Of a stretch of DNA of 64,000 nucleotides, positions 25,501 through 38,346 are shown one piece after another. The first letter of the stretch is position 1, and each line of letters begins with the position of its first letter. Position numbers and translations under genes: made by a program. Source of the DNA: Manihot esculenta (lineage: Eukaryota > Streptophyta > Magnoliopsida > Malpighiales > Euphorbiaceae); contig NC_035168.2 in assembly GCF_001659605.2 (NCBI RefSeq), positions 6,256,058 through 6,320,057 on the forward strand, read 5' to 3'. The notes beneath the pieces are model-generated. The model did not search any database. It saw only the letters and a program-made list of their open reading frames with translations, and was not told where the DNA came from.

Positions 25501-26500
25501 TGTCATGCCTATCCTATTCATATTCCTTCAACTAAGTATCTAAGTATATATGGTCCAAAATCATATCTCATAAAATTCAGTTTAGAAACACCTTTTAAAA
25601 TTATAGCCAACTTCGAATTAGGTCCAATGAGCTATCATGAAAAAAAGCAATTAAGTGAGAATGATGATGGATAATGATTTTATGTTACTTATTAGAATAA
25701 TAGGAGAAAATAAAGATTAATTAGTATATTTGTGAATGGTTATCATATAATTTTTGAATGATTACTATACACTAGGGATCATGGTCTTTTTTTATCTTTT
25801 GGTCCTTACACTATCTTTTCAGTTCCTTCATGGAATAGATTCTTAACGAGTGATTGAACTCTTATAACCACAATTTTCCCTTTAGTATAGATAGATAATA
25901 AGTGAGCAACACTTGCTCTTTACAACTCATGTGAGGATCAATCCTTTTTGGATACTAATGATTAAAATCTCAAGGTACTCATTATCTTTATTGGTTCATC
26001 TTGAATTTGTTATATTAGACCCACTGTGTTAATAAATATATGAACTTTATCATAATAACCTCAAGATACACATAACTGTCTTTATTGGCCATTAAGATGT
26101 CCATAAGCTTACAACATCTCATACTTAACAATTATTTACAAAAGATTTCTTAAATGATATACAATACCTCATGTATCCATGGCTGATAATATAACACTTA
26201 AAACTTCTTAAATAATTGCTTTAGTGGAGAACCATTACTTTAGTCATTTAGTTAAAAGATTTATTAGGCTGAAACTATTTCCTATTTGATCTTACTTTGC
26301 ATATTAATCATTTTGTATGCATATTATATACATATTCACGACAAACATATATTTTCATTCATACATTAACCATTTATCCACAAAACAGTAAAATGATGAG
26401 TATGATCATGGATATTACTAAGGTCTCCAAGCTCATTCACAAGAATTAGAGATAGGGTTATTATTAGCCGAGCCAAGATAAAGAAGAAAAAGAAGCTAGA
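22521..26500. other. AT-rich intergenic DNA, gene-poor
   Basis: No coding frame could be supported. A 17-bp tandem duplication (AGGAAAATACAATAGAG) lies near 24,413-24,446. The tract 25,000-26,400 is less AT-rich and may be an old transposon with no recognisable protein; I could not assign it. Confidence 0.45.
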
Positions 26501-26676
26501 AGTACTAAATGACAGCTGGTCTATTATAACTTAATTAGTTTTTTGTTCTTTAGTTAGTTAGCTTTTGGCGAGAAAGGTATACACACGTGAATAGTGTGAA
26601 TTGCTTTGTTTATATGTGGATTGATGAGCTAAATAAGAATCTATCTTCTTTCCCTCTCAAAGCCTACTTATTAACA

Positions 26677-26689
26677 TGGTATCAGAATA
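26677..26689 (+). other. Primer-binding site of the copia element
   Basis: TGGTATCAGAATA directly follows the ACA end of the LTR. It matches the initiator-tRNA-Met site TGGTATCAGAGC at its first ten bases. Confidence 0.75.
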
Positions 26690-26738
26690 ATAAAGAAAAC
26701 GATTATTAATCTTATGAAGTGCAACAGTAGTTCACACC

Positions 26739-28499
26739 ATGGCTGTTGAAGATTCAAGCTCTGCAAATTGCAATATCAATCCTTCAGAGGATGCTTCATC
26801 ACCATACTATTTGCATCTCTCAAAAAACCATAGCTCAGTGATTGTGACACCAAAATTAACCTCGAGCAATTTTCCTTCTTGAAAGAGATCTTTCTTGCTT
26901 GCGGTATCAATGAGAAACAAACAGGGCTTTCTTGATGGATCAATTCCCAAACCTACTCTAGAAAATCAATTGTATCTTCCCTGGATTCAATGCAACAATT
27001 TGCTTGTGGCTTGGCTACTAAGGTCAATCTCACCAGCAATTGCTTCAACTGTATTCTATCTTGTACATGCGAAGCAGATCTGGGATAAGCTCCATCAATA
27101 TTTCTTAGTACTAGATGATTCAAGAATTTGTCACTTGCAACATCTTCTGAATTCACTTACACAAGGTATTAAATCAGTAGATGCCTACTGTATAGAATTA
27201 AATGAAATTTGGGAGGAGTTGAGGCTATTCAGGCTATATCCATACTGCTCATATGATAAGTGTGATTCTAACTGTTTTTAGAAAATCTTTAAAACAATCT
27301 AGAAAGATTGTGTTTTTAAACTCTTGAACGGTTTAAATGATATGTATCAAGGAGTGAGATCACAAATAATTATAGTGAATCCCTTACCTTTATTAGATCA
27401 AGTTTATAATATGATTTTAAAGGAAGAGGCACAAAGATTTATTTTGGCTCAAACTCAACCTCTCACTGAATCAACTACTATGGCAATAAGAAAGAATAAG
27501 AGTGACATTATATGTTTTCACTATGGAAAGTCTGGTCATGTCAAAGCACAATGTTATAGACTTATTGGTTTCCCTCCTGATTTTAAGTTCACCAAATCCA
27601 AGAGTAGTGTTGGTGGAATCAAAGCACCTATGGTGCACCAAGTCACTGGTTTTGATTCCTCATCATCCTCAAATGCCAGTGAGCATAATTCTCAATTGAA
27701 TCTCTCAAAGGACCAGGTCCAGAAGTTGATGATGCTTCTTGCTATCACAATATAGCATTCAGCTCTGGTTTTGGTACTGCTAATGGTTCTGGAACTCCTT
27801 AAGTCAATATTGCAGGTATGGAAGCTAAGTCTAATACTTGGATTGTGGACACTAGAGCAACTAATCATATAGTATGTGATTCTAGTTTATTTCTTACATC
27901 TGAACCTATTTTAAAAGCTTTTGTTTCTCTGCCTAATGGTCACAAAGTTCAAGTAGCTGTTATTGGGACTGTTGATCAATCCATATTTTATTCTTCATAA
28001 TGTTTTGTATATCCCAGAGTTTGCCTTCAATCTTTTATCGGTTAGTAAACTGATTCATACACATCAAGTTTGTCTTGTGTTCATAACTGATCACTATTAC
28101 GTCCAAGCCCTTTCCAAATAGAAATTGATTGGGATAGCTAAGCAAGTAAATGGCCTATTCTACCTGACTCAACAATCCTCAGTCAGCTAGAAAATCTTGT
28201 TCAGTTGTTACTACCAAGAAAGTTTCTTTTGATTTATGGCACCATAGGCTGGGACATCCAGCAGATGATAGATAAACGTCTTATTTTGCAATCTCGGTTG
28301 AAATTTTACTCAAATAAAGGTTTATGCCATGTTTTACTTGTTCTAAATCCAAACAAAAAACGCTTTCTTTTCCTCATCATATATTTGCTACTTCTGCACC
28401 ATTTGAACTTGTACACATGGATGTATGAGGTCTCTATTCTCAATCAGACATCAATAAAAATCATTACTTTCTCATTGTGGTTGATGATTTCACTAAATA
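26739..28499 (+). pseudogene. Ty1/copia Gag-protease-integrase, broken and truncated
   Basis: The Gag begins with an ATG at 26,739 (MAVEDSSSAN…, then YYLHLSKNHSS, a usual copia Gag start) and stops near 26,880. It continues after further frame changes through 26,895-27,281 (GFLDGSIPKP, WDKLHQYF, RICHLQHLLNSLTQG) and 27,324-27,755. The zinc knuckle reads CFHYGKSGHVKAQC, with the second Cys replaced by Tyr. The protease motif is WIVDTRATNHI, with Arg where the active-site DTGA needs Gly. A pre-integrase WHHRLGHP-like stretch is scattered over two frames near 28,230-28,260. The last piece, VVDDFTKY, is the start of the integrase core where element A interrupts it. Inactive. Confidence 0.8.
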
Positions 28500-30815
28500 T
28501 GTAACGACCCGAACATCGGACCGCTACCGGCGCTAGGATCCAGGTCGGCTTAAGGCCGCCGGAACCCGTAGCAAGCCTGACATACAACCTGAAAACCTGT
28601 TTAATCCCACACATGATCAACAACATACATAAAATTTTGAACTTTTCTTTTACCAAGCTCAACCTGTGCATGCCCATAACCATAAACATAAACATAAACC
28701 CCACACTGGAGCTCTCATCAAATGCTCCAATGGGGCATCTCATCATACACAAGCTTGGAGGAACATAACATCGTAAAACATAGATCATGCTTACAAAAGG
28801 GAATTCTATACAAACTCGGTCAAGCACAACTTCTAAACCTCAATATCATTTTTACATAACATAGATGTTCATAACTTTACATCATTTTACAATTTATCAT
28901 GTCCACATTCTATCTATTACATACACATGACTTCATTACTCTTGCTGACCTCCTGGTCTACCCTGTACCTGTAAACCTGGGGGTTAAGGGAGAGGGGTGA
29001 GCTACTAGAGCCCAATGAGCAGAATAAATAAAAACATTATTTTAACTTTTCATGCCTTTATGGAATGCATCACATCACAAACATATCACATCAAGGATGA
29101 ACTTGTCACCAGTAGCCCTCTACATATCCAATAGTGCCAGAACGTAGAATGGGTCCTGGTCTTTCTCTTACATAGCATAACATAACATTCCAATGTGCCA
29201 GAACGTAGAATGGGTCCTGGTCTTTCTCTTACATAGTCCCAGCGAACGTAGAATGGGTCCCACTGGTCTTACATTCCATACCGTACATATCATATCGTCA
29301 CATCATAAGTCGAGGGCTATGGATCATCCAACGTTCACCCACATCAACAAAAAATATGCAATGCAACATATTCGTGAATTCTAATGCAAACAACCTAGTA
29401 TATCTCATGGCATTAATGATGCGTGAATCATGCTAAAATGTACATTATTTGCTTTAAAACGTAAATGAGTTATTCCACTCACCTCTGGATAGCTCTGACC
29501 AGACACTGGAGCAGCTGACTCACTGCTGGGGTCCTCGGTTCCTCGGGTCCGAACCTACACAGGTGGACTCAAATGAGGGACCGAACATACATGAACATAA
29601 CTCTAAACTACTCCCCAAAAACCCCTTAGAACATCATGAAACAATCATAGAAAAACATGCAAAGGAGGGCTGGACAGGGCACTTTCGGCGGCAGGTTCGG
29701 CGGCCGAAAGTCCCTCCAGAGCCGAAAGTCAGGCAGGTTCGGCGGCACCTTCGGCGGCCGAAACTCCCAGACAGAGACGAAACTCATGCATGTTCGGCGG
29801 CACTTTCGGAGGTCAAAACTGCCCTCCAGAGACGAAAGTCCTATTTCGGGGGCAGGCTTCGGCAGCCGAAGGCTGCTTCCACAAGTGGGTTCGGCGGCCG
29901 AAAGTTCCTTCGGCGGCCGAACCTGAGTTTCTCCAAAGTGGCAGAAACTCAGCTCCAACATGCACAAATGCCTCCCAAACCTTTCAAACATGCAAAAACC
30001 TATTCTACAACACTCCCAAACATACACAATCAAGCATACAAGTTCATGGGGGTCTCAAACTAGCCTAAACCCCAACTTCAACACATCAAACATACATTAA
30101 ACCCATAAACTCAAAACAACCTAAACATGCATTTCTACTCCATAAACTTGTATAAAACTTGTTTAAAACACATTATAAGCTAAAGATCGACTCTTACCTC
30201 TTGAAGATCGAGAGTAGAGGCGATCTAACTTGGAGTTGAGAGAGATTTAGCTCCTTAGGTCTCCAAGCTCAAAACTTGTCCTTTTGCTCAAAAATCTTCA
30301 AAACATGGTGAAAACTAGTGAAGATCGTGAAAGACTTGAAGAAAGAAACTCAAGATCGGTGAGGGGTGGCGGAGAGCTCACCTTGGTCAAAAATGGGGGA
30401 AAAGCTCGCCCGTTTTCGGCTAAGGGACCCCTTTATAGGTGGCTGGCCAGGCCACATTCGGGAGCCGAACGTGCCTCCGCATGCATGCCATGTTCGGCGG
30501 CCGAACATGAGGTTCGGCGACCGAACATGAGGTTCGGCGGCCGAACCTGGACTTCCTCACTTATGCTTTCGGGGGCCTAATAGCGCTCCCGAAGGCATGC
30601 ATGTTAGGCGGCCGAACCTGAGGTTCGGCGGTCGAACCTGAGTTTTCCTCCAAGGCTATTTTTATGCCAAAAACTCATTTCTTACTTGGTTAAAACCATA
30701 AAACATATTAAAACATTTTATAAAAACATGGTTTTACCCCTTCTAGAGGTCTCCGACACCCGAGATTCCACCGGACGGTAGAAATTCCGATACCGGAGTC
30801 TAGCCGGGTATTACA
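28500..30815 (-). repeat. Element A 3' LTR
   Basis: 2,316 bp, plus-strand TGTAACG…TATTACA (sense TGTAATACCCGGC…GTCGTTACA). In sense order it holds a palindrome cluster near 30,640-30,456, a TATAAAG box at 30,437-30,431, a second palindrome cluster near 29,935-29,684, and short minisatellite units near 29,130-29,250. Open frames inside (rich in RPPK, FGGR or AAE words) are translations of the palindromes. Confidence 0.93.
30431..30437 (-). promoter_or_regulatory. TATA box of element A LTR
   Basis: Sense TATAAAG within GCCACCTATAAAGGGG, directly downstream of the first palindrome cluster. The same context gives TATAAAAG in element C. Confidence 0.6.
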
Positions 30816-30852
30816 TTCTCCCCCCCTTAAGAACATTCGTCCCCGAATGTTC
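30816..30852 (-). other. Element A polypurine tract and adjoining stem-loop
   Basis: Sense TTAAGGGGGGGAGAA (30,830-30,816) touches the 3' LTR and primes plus-strand DNA synthesis. Just before it, 30,831-30,852 forms GAACATTCG, a four-base loop (sense GGGA), CGAATGTTC: nine perfect base pairs. Confidence 0.85.
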
Positions 30853-30867
30853 CTCAACTAGGATAAG

Positions 30868-30872
30868 CAAGG
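30868..30872. other. Target-site duplication of element B, left copy
   Basis: CAAGG, repeated at 40,666-40,670 on the other side of element B. The length of 5 bp is the usual Ty3/gypsy duplication. Confidence 0.93.
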
Positions 30873-33142
30873 TGTAACGACCCCAAAATGGACCGTCACC
30901 GGCGCTAGGATTCAGGTCGGCTTAAGGCCGCCAGAACCCGTAGCAAGCCTGCTATACTCTCTGTGTACCTGTAAATCTCATACATGATCATACATTTCTG
31001 TGAAAATAAAACTCTTTGCTGAACCACGGCTTAACCTGTGCATGCACTAACTCTGTACTCTATACCCTGTACTCTGTACTCTGTATTCCCTGACTAAAGC
31101 TTGCTCTAGATGGGTTCCCTCATACCTGTTAAGCCTGGTTTTTCACATACTCTGTAAAACATATACATATACAGATCATGTACATAACAAAAGATTTACA
31201 TCACAAACCACTAAGTCAAGCACAAGTCTAACTAGAAACACAACTAGTACATCTCTTTAATATTACATGTCCACTCTAAGCTGTTACAAAACTCTTCTCT
31301 CTTTCTGAACTCTTCTGGACTTCCCCTGTACACTGTACAATGAACCTGCAAGACTGGGGTTAATGGAGTGGGATGAGCTCTATAGCCCAGTGAGTAGAAC
31401 AGTAAAACAATTCATTAAAATATGATCTGATGGAATGCATCATAACATAGACAATCCACATCAAGAGTAAACCTGTCACCACATAGTCCCAGTAAACCGT
31501 GCCAGGCCGTAGACTGGGGTCCTGGTCTTCCTGTCCCATATATGTATATGTGTATATAACACCTATACTTACCATTCACTAAGCATAGACTGTTTGCCTA
31601 TACCCGCCAGGCCGTAGAATGGGGTCCTGGACTTCCTATACCTGCCAGGCCGTAGAATGGGGTCCTGGACTTCCTGTCTGGAACTATTGGATCATTCAGC
31701 ATTTACCCACACCAACAATATAGCAATGCAATGCAACATCTTTGTGAGTTCTAATGCAATCAACCTATTGCATAAACATGATGCATGAAAGATGCCAAAA
31801 GCAGTTAATGTCTTTAAAACAAGTAATAAGTTTAGTTCCACTCACCTCTGGCTGTCTGGACTGACTCTGCAGGTTCTGTAAACTTTGGAGCAGTACTCAC
31901 TGCTGCTCTCTCTGGTTCCTCTGGTCTGTATAGGTACAAATAAACTCAAATGAGGGACCAAACTAGCTTATGACCAACTCTATTAAACTCCCCAATAATC
32001 CCCTTAAACTCACTCTAACATCCATGCAAAACATGCAAAGGAAAGCTGGACAGAACACTTTCGGCGGCAGGTTTGGCGGCCGAAAGTCCTCTCCAGAGAC
32101 GAAACTCATGCACCTTCGGCGGCCGAATCTCAATCTTCGGCGGCCGAACCCTTTCGGGGGCAAGTTTCGGGGGCTGAAAGGCACTGCAGAGACGAAAACC
32201 TTCGGCGGCACCTTCGGCGGCCGAATCCCCCAAACAGAGCCGAACTTCAAAACTCTCGGGGGCAAGCTGTGGCAGCCAAAGCCACTAGGCAAGAGGTTCG
32301 GCGGCCGAATACACCTTCGGCTGCCGAACCTGATTTCATCCAGAACTCAGCCCCGATGGCAACCTAGCTCCTCCATCCCCTCAACCTCTCAAAACATGCA
32401 TACTTCAACTCCTCAACACACATATACTCAAGTATATGTACAAAGGGGTCCAAAACTATCTAAAAACCCCAACAAACATATCAAACATAACACATAATCA
32501 TGCTTACATGCATAAATCATCAAAAATATCCTTTTTCACCTAAAAATGCATCTTTACCCAAACCTCCATAAAACTTCTGTAAAACATTAAAACAAGTTCA
32601 AGATCTTCACTTACCTCTTGTAAACAAGAAAAATGGATCAACTCCTCTTCAAACTCATTAAACCTCAAAACTTGGTTTTTTAACTTCAAAACCTTCAAAA
32701 CCCTTGAAAACCAACAAAACTCTGCATGAGCAGCTAAAAACCTTGCAGATGAGTCATGAGAGACGTGGCCTAACCTCTGGCAATGATCTGGAGGCAACAC
32801 CTGTCAAAATCACTGACTAAGGAATGCACAATAGCTGGCTGGCCAACTCAACTTCGGCTGTCGAATCGCATGCAAAACCATGCAACATTCGGGGGCCGAA
32901 CTTGAACTTCGGAAGCCGAACATTGGGCACTTTCGGCGGCCGAACTTACCTTCGGCGGCCGAACCTGGCAAAAGTCCCCATAGCCTTTTCTCTTCAAAAC
33001 TTAAATCATTTCAACTTAAAAACCGTTAAACATAACATAATATTTTAGAAAAACATAAATCCTACCCTTCTATAGAATTCCAACATCCCGGATTCCATCG
33101 AACGACAGGAATTCCGATGCCGGACTCTAGCCGGGTATTACA
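30873..33142 (-). repeat. Element B 3' LTR
   Basis: 2,270 bp. It is shorter than its partner by exactly 49 bp: two 21-bp palindrome-containing units and one 7-bp stretch. The place where A and C keep a TATAAA box is changed here (sense CCAGCTATTGTGCA near 32,845-32,830). It contains minisatellite copies of GCCAGGCCGTAGAATGGGGT at about 31,501, 31,606 and 31,644. Confidence 0.93.
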
Positions 33143-33179
33143 TTCTCCCCCCCTTAAGAACATTCGTCCTCGGATGTTC
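33143..33179 (-). other. Element B polypurine tract and adjoining stem-loop
   Basis: Sense TTAAGGGGGGGAGAA touches the 3' LTR. The preceding stem-loop (33,158-33,179) has loop AGGA in sense and one mismatch in its nine-base stem. Confidence 0.85.
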
Positions 33180-33221
33180 CGACAACAAACAAAAGAAACA
33201 ACAAAAGGAGAAAAACTAACC

Positions 33222-36200
33222 TCAAAACAAATATGGATACTGCTGGAGCATAGACTCCCGCGTCTCCCACGTGCACTCTTCGAGATTATGGTGGTTCCAT
33301 AGGACTTTCACCATTGGAATCTCCTTGTTCCTTAGCTGTCTGATCTGCGTGTCAAGAATCCGTACTGGCTATTCTATATAAGTGAGATCCCCTAGAATCT
33401 CCACATCAGGCTCACTAATAACCTGACTCGGATCTGACACGAATTGCCGTAGCATAGAAACATGAAATACCGGGTGAATCCTCTCCATCGAAGTGGGTAA
33501 ATCCAGCTAATATGATACATTTCCGATCCTCTGCAAAATCTCAAAGGGTCCAATGTACCGTGGAGCTAACTTACCCTTCTTCCCAAAACAAACCACTCCT
33601 TTCATTGGAGACACTTTTAACAATACCCAATTACCCTCCTGGAACTCTAACAGTTTCCTGCGTACGTCTGCATAGCTTTTCTGTCGACTCTGAGCTGTTC
33701 TAATCCTCTCTCTGATCACTAGCACTGTTCTACTGGTAATCTCTACTAACTTTGGCCCTGCGAGAGCTTTCTCTCCTACCTCTTCCCAGCAAACAGGTGA
33801 TCTGCACTTCCTCCCATATAATGCCTCATAAGGAGCCATCCCAATGCTAGCATGATGACTGTTATTGTAGGCAAACTCCACCAAAGGTAGATGCTGCCTC
33901 CAAGAACCGCCAAAGTCTAGCACACACATTCTGAGCATATCTTCCATGGTCTGGATGGTCCTCTCAGACTGTCCATCAGTCTGTGGGTGGAAAGCAGTAC
34001 TAAAATCTAATCTCGTGCCCATTGTACTCTGCAGACTTTGCCAAAATCTGGAGGTGAACTGAGGTCCTCTGTCTGAGACTATAGACACTGTAACTCCATG
34101 TAATCTCACTATCTCATCCAGATAAACCTGTGCCAACTTATCCACATAATAGTTACTCCTAACTGGAATGAAATGAGCAGATTTTGTGAGTCTGTCCACA
34201 ATCACCCATATGGAGTCTATCCTGTTGGACGCTGCTGGTAAACCCACGAAAAAATCCATAGCTATGTTTTCCCATTTCCATTCTGGAATCGGCAGTGGGT
34301 TAAGCATTCTAGCTAGTTTCTGATGCTCTAGTTTCACCCTCTGACAAACCTCACAGGCTGTCACAAACTGTGCTACTTCTTTCTTCATGGCTGGCCACCA
34401 ATATACTCTCTTTAGATCTTGATACATCTTGGTGGCTCCTGGGTGAATACTATATCGCGCATTATGAGCTTCCCTCATAATGTCTTTCTTCAGACTGCTA
34501 ACATCTGGTACACAAAGGCGATTCCCATAGCGAAGGATCCCTTTGCTGTCAAATCGAAACTCTGCACTGTTGCCTGATTGAACAGTCCTGGCAATTCTCA
34601 TCAACTCAGCGTCCTCATGCTGTCTCTGAGCTATCTGCTCCAGAAACACTGGTGTCACTCTCATCTGCGCTATCAACGCACCTGTACCAGACAACTCTAG
34701 CTGTAACCCTTCCTCTATGAGCTTATAAAGCTCCATCACTACTGGTCTCCGCTCTGCTGCTATATGGGATAAACTGCCTAGTGACTTCCGGCTTAGGGCG
34801 TCTGCCACAACATTAGCCTTACCCGGATGATACTGAATCTTACAATCATAATCACTAAGCAATTCTACTCATCTTCTCTGCCTCAAATTCAGCTCTCTTT
34901 GACTCAAGATGTACTGTAAACTTTTGTGATCAGTGAAAATCTTGCATTTAACCCCATAGAGGTAATGCCTCCACATCTTGAGTGCAAAGATAACTGCTGC
35001 CATCTCTAGGTCATGGGTGGGGTAATTCAACTCGTGCTTCTTCAACTGTCTAGAAGCATAAGCTATCACCCTATCACTCGGCATCAGAACACAACCCAAT
35101 CCCACTCGAGATGCATCACAGAACACTGTGAAATCCTCATCACTAACAGGCAGAGCTAGCACTGGTGCTGATGTCAATCTCCTCTTGAGCTCCTCAAAGC
35201 TCTCTTCACACTGGTCTGACCAGATAAACTTCTGGTTCTTCTGAGTCAGTTTGGTCATAGGAGCAGCTATCTTTGAGAAGTCCTGTACGAACCTCCTGTA
35301 GTAACCTGCCAGTCCCAAAAAGCTTTTAATCTCAGTCACTGTAGTGGGTCTGGGCCAGTTAGCTACATCCTCTATCTTCTTGGGGTCTACCTCAATACCC
35401 TCTGCTGATACTACATGTCCCAAGAAGGAAATGCTCCTCAACCAAAATTCACACTTTGAGAACTTGGCATACAAACCATGCTCTCTCAATGTCTGCAGAA
35501 CTATCCTCAGATGCTGGGCATGCTCCTCTGCACTTCTGGAATACACTAAGATATCATCGATGAAAACAATGACAAAGTGATCCAGAAACTCACTGAAAAC
35601 TCTGTTCATGAGATCCATGAATGCTGCAGGGGCATTAGTCAACCCGAACGGCATTACTAAGAAGTCATAATGCCCATATCTGGTCCTGAAAGCTGTCTTT
35701 GGCACATCTGCCTCTCTGACTCTCAACTGATGATACCCGGATCTCAGATCTATTTTAGAGAAATAACCTGCTCCAGATAGCTGGTCGAATAGATCATCAA
35801 TCCTAGGTAAAGGATACCTATTCTTGGTAGTGACCTTGTTCAACTGTCTGTAGTCGATACAAAGTCTGAGGGATCCATCCTTCTTTCTGACAAAGAGCAC
35901 TGGAGCACCCCAAGGTGAGGTACTAGGGCGGATGAAACCCTTATCTACCAACTCCTGCAACTGCTTTTTCAACTCTTTTAACTCGGCTGGTGCCATCCTA
36001 TAGGGAGGAATAGAGATAGGTATGGTATCAGGCAACAATTCTATCTCAAACTCGATCTCCCTACCAGGCGGTAGTCCTGGTAAGTCGTCTGGGAACACAT
36101 CAAGAAACTCTCGGACTACTGGTACTGTGGCTGGTTCCCTAACCTGACGATCTAGCTCCCTCACATGAGCTAAAAACCCCTGACAACCCTTCCTCAGCAA

Positions 36201-38123
36201 TCGACGAGCCTGAAGGGCTGAAATCAAACCTCTGGGTGTACCCCTCCTGTCTCCTCTGAAGACACACTCTGAACCATCCTGGTCTCTGAGACTCACTACC
36301 TTCTCTCTACAGTCCAAGATTGCACCATATGCAGATAACCAATCCATCCCTAGAATGACATCAAAATCTGTCAAGTCTAGAACCACAAGGTCAGCTGGAA
36401 GGTATCTACCCTCTATGAACACTGGACTGAAACGACAGACTGACACTGCCACTGATGGGTCACACTTGGGTCCACTGACCCAGAGAGGATACTCTAACTC
36501 AGAACTGATCAAACCCAATCGCTCTATGGCTCTCGAAGCAATAAAGGAATGAGAAGCACCGGGGTCCATCAAAGCATACACATTTGAACACCCAATGATG
36601 AGATTACCTGACACCACTGTGTTCGATGTATTAGCCTCCTCCTGTGTCACAGTGAAAATCCGTGCTGGGGCTACCAGATTTCCACCTCGGGAACCTGCTG
36701 CTGAAGTAGAGGCTGCCCCTCTCCCTCTACCTCTGCCACTACTCTGAGGTACGGCTGGAGCTGCTGGCTGTACTACACTGCCTGAACTCATCTGCTGGGA
36801 TGGTGCAAAAGTCACCTGAGGACACTCTCGAGCAAAATGCCCTACCTGTCCACATCTAAAACATGCTGAAGATCCCAACTGACAAGCTCCTCTGTGTGGT
36901 CTCCCACATCTCCTACATGCTGGAATAGCTGTGCCAGAGCTTGAGCCACTACCCATTCCCAGACCAGACTTGACTTTACTCCAGAACCTATTCTTTGTTC
37001 CTTTTGCCTTTTCCCATCTTTTGCTACCTGAAGTGCCTGAACTGGGGGCCGTAGAACCCGAAGCCTGTGCCTTTGACTGTTTCTGAATATTGGCACTTGC
37101 TTCCATTTTCCTGGCTGCATCTACTATAGAGTGGAAACTCTCCTTTTCTGCTGGAAGGATCAAAGAAGAATACCTGGGATGAAGTCTCATGGTATATCTC
37201 CTTGCCTTCTTCTGATCATTATCATAGGCCTGACCTACGTACTGAAGCAAATCAAGGAACTTATCCGTAAACTCATCAACACTCATTTCATCTGTTTGTC
37301 TCAACTGTTCAAACTTTATAATCTTCATCTCCCTGGAGCTATCAGGAAAAGCCCACCCTGCAAACTCATTAGCGAACTCTCCCCATGACATACTGTCACT
37401 TCTGGGCTCTATATAGTTCTTGAACCATTCTCGAGTCTTCCTACACTTTAGTGTAAACCCCGCCATTTCAATGGCTCTACTATCATCTGCTCCCAATTCA
37501 CTGGTTATCATCCTAACTGATCTGAGGTATTCAAATGGATCATCTCCCGTGTTGTATTTAGGAGCATCCAATTTCAGGTACTCTGTCATTTGCACCTTAC
37601 CTCCAGACGAGCTAGGTTGAGGTATTTGGGCAACAGGGGCTACTGGTTCTGTTTGTGGTGGTGGAGGTACTGGTTCATTTATTTCTGGGTATGCTGCACT
37701 TGGATGGATAGGGGAGGGTGGATACATAGGATATGGTGGGTAATAGTGAGGATATGGCATATATGGTATGTATGTAGGATATGGGTCGAATCGAGAGTAC
37801 TCCGACATACCCTCCATCGGATACTCTGGATCCTGGGAAACAGCTGGATAATCAAAACCTGAGGCCTGAACGCCTCCCTGAGATTCTCCCATACCTTCAT
37901 CCATAGACGGATCAGTCTCCATGGCCTCCCTCACTTCCTCTGATCTACCTCCTCTAACTATCCCTCTTCTGCTCTCGTCTACAGACCTTCTAGGGTCTAT
38001 TGACATGCTTTCCCTGCTAGATCTTTGTGACCTTGCCCTCGGCAATGCAGGAGGACGAGCAGCTAATCCCTCACTATCTAATGGGACTCCAGTCAATCGA
38101 GCTGATCGACGAGTTCCTCGCAT
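33222..38123 (-). pseudogene. Element B Gag-Pol polyprotein, one frame with three stop codons
   Basis: The frame runs without a shift from ATG 38,123 ([12 protein letters not shown]) to TGA 33,222, 1,633 codons before the stop. The order is: Gag core (about 175-330); two zinc knuckles near 400-440 ([27 protein letters not shown]); protease with DPGASHSF near 516 (DPGA instead of DSGA/DTGA, usual in this lineage); RT with FIDDIL near 853; RNase H with [10 protein letters not shown] and [10 protein letters not shown]; integrase zinc finger (HNARYSIHPG…CEVCQ) and core (AMDFFVG, SDRGPQFTSRFW, HPQTDGQSERT); C-terminal chromodomain. Stops lie at 34,871-34,869 (Trp TGG to TGA between RNase H and integrase), 33,509-33,507 (Lys to TAG) and 33,371-33,369 (Gln CAG to TAG, inside the chromodomain). 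It is inactive as it stands but the best preserved polyprotein in the window. Confidence 0.92.
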
Positions 38124-38331
38124 CTTAACTATGAAAAACAACACATACCATAGCATATCAGCACATAAACATATATCTCAAACATAAAGCACATGCATAT
38201 GCATTTCATAGCATCAAATAGACAGGACTCCACATCCTATCCTAGTGGACATGATTTCCTATTGTGCTTGACCAATTATAATCTCTATGAGCCCGACACT
38301 CTCTCTATAGGTCCGATCATGTGAACCTAGG

Positions 38332-38343
38332 GCTCTGATACCA
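38332..38343 (-). other. Element B primer-binding site
   Basis: Sense TGGTATCAGAGC, matching the 3' end of initiator tRNA-Met, three bases from the 5' LTR. Confidence 0.92.
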
Positions 38344-38346
38344 ATC

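Larger units (their letters stand above)
26501..28499 (+). mobile_element. 5' part of a Ty1/copia retrotransposon, cut by element A
   Basis: The 5' LTR ends with TTAACA at 26,676; its start is uncertain, possibly near 26,510. Next come the primer-binding site, a Gag with premature stops, a damaged zinc knuckle and protease, a pre-integrase domain, and the first residues of the integrase core. There chromovirus A inserted, at the TGTAACG start of its LTR (28,500). The 3' half should lie beyond the right end of this window. Confidence 0.8.

Noticed and set aside
29684..29935. Possible CRISPR-like array of short palindromic repeats
   Set aside because: Spacing is irregular, spacers are not unique-length, there are no cas genes, and the sequence is a plant LTR.
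29563..30068. Overlapping open frames on both strands rich in RPPKVPP, FGGRFGGR and SAAE words (also at 31,963-32,497, 39,437-39,890, 42,852-43,212, 43,837-44,137 and 49,640-50,925)
   Set aside because: They are translations of the TTCGGCCGCCGAA palindrome clusters in LTRs, open in several frames at once because of high GC.
35344..37900. Plus-strand frames opposite element B Gag-Pol
   Set aside because: Shadows of the minus-strand polyprotein.
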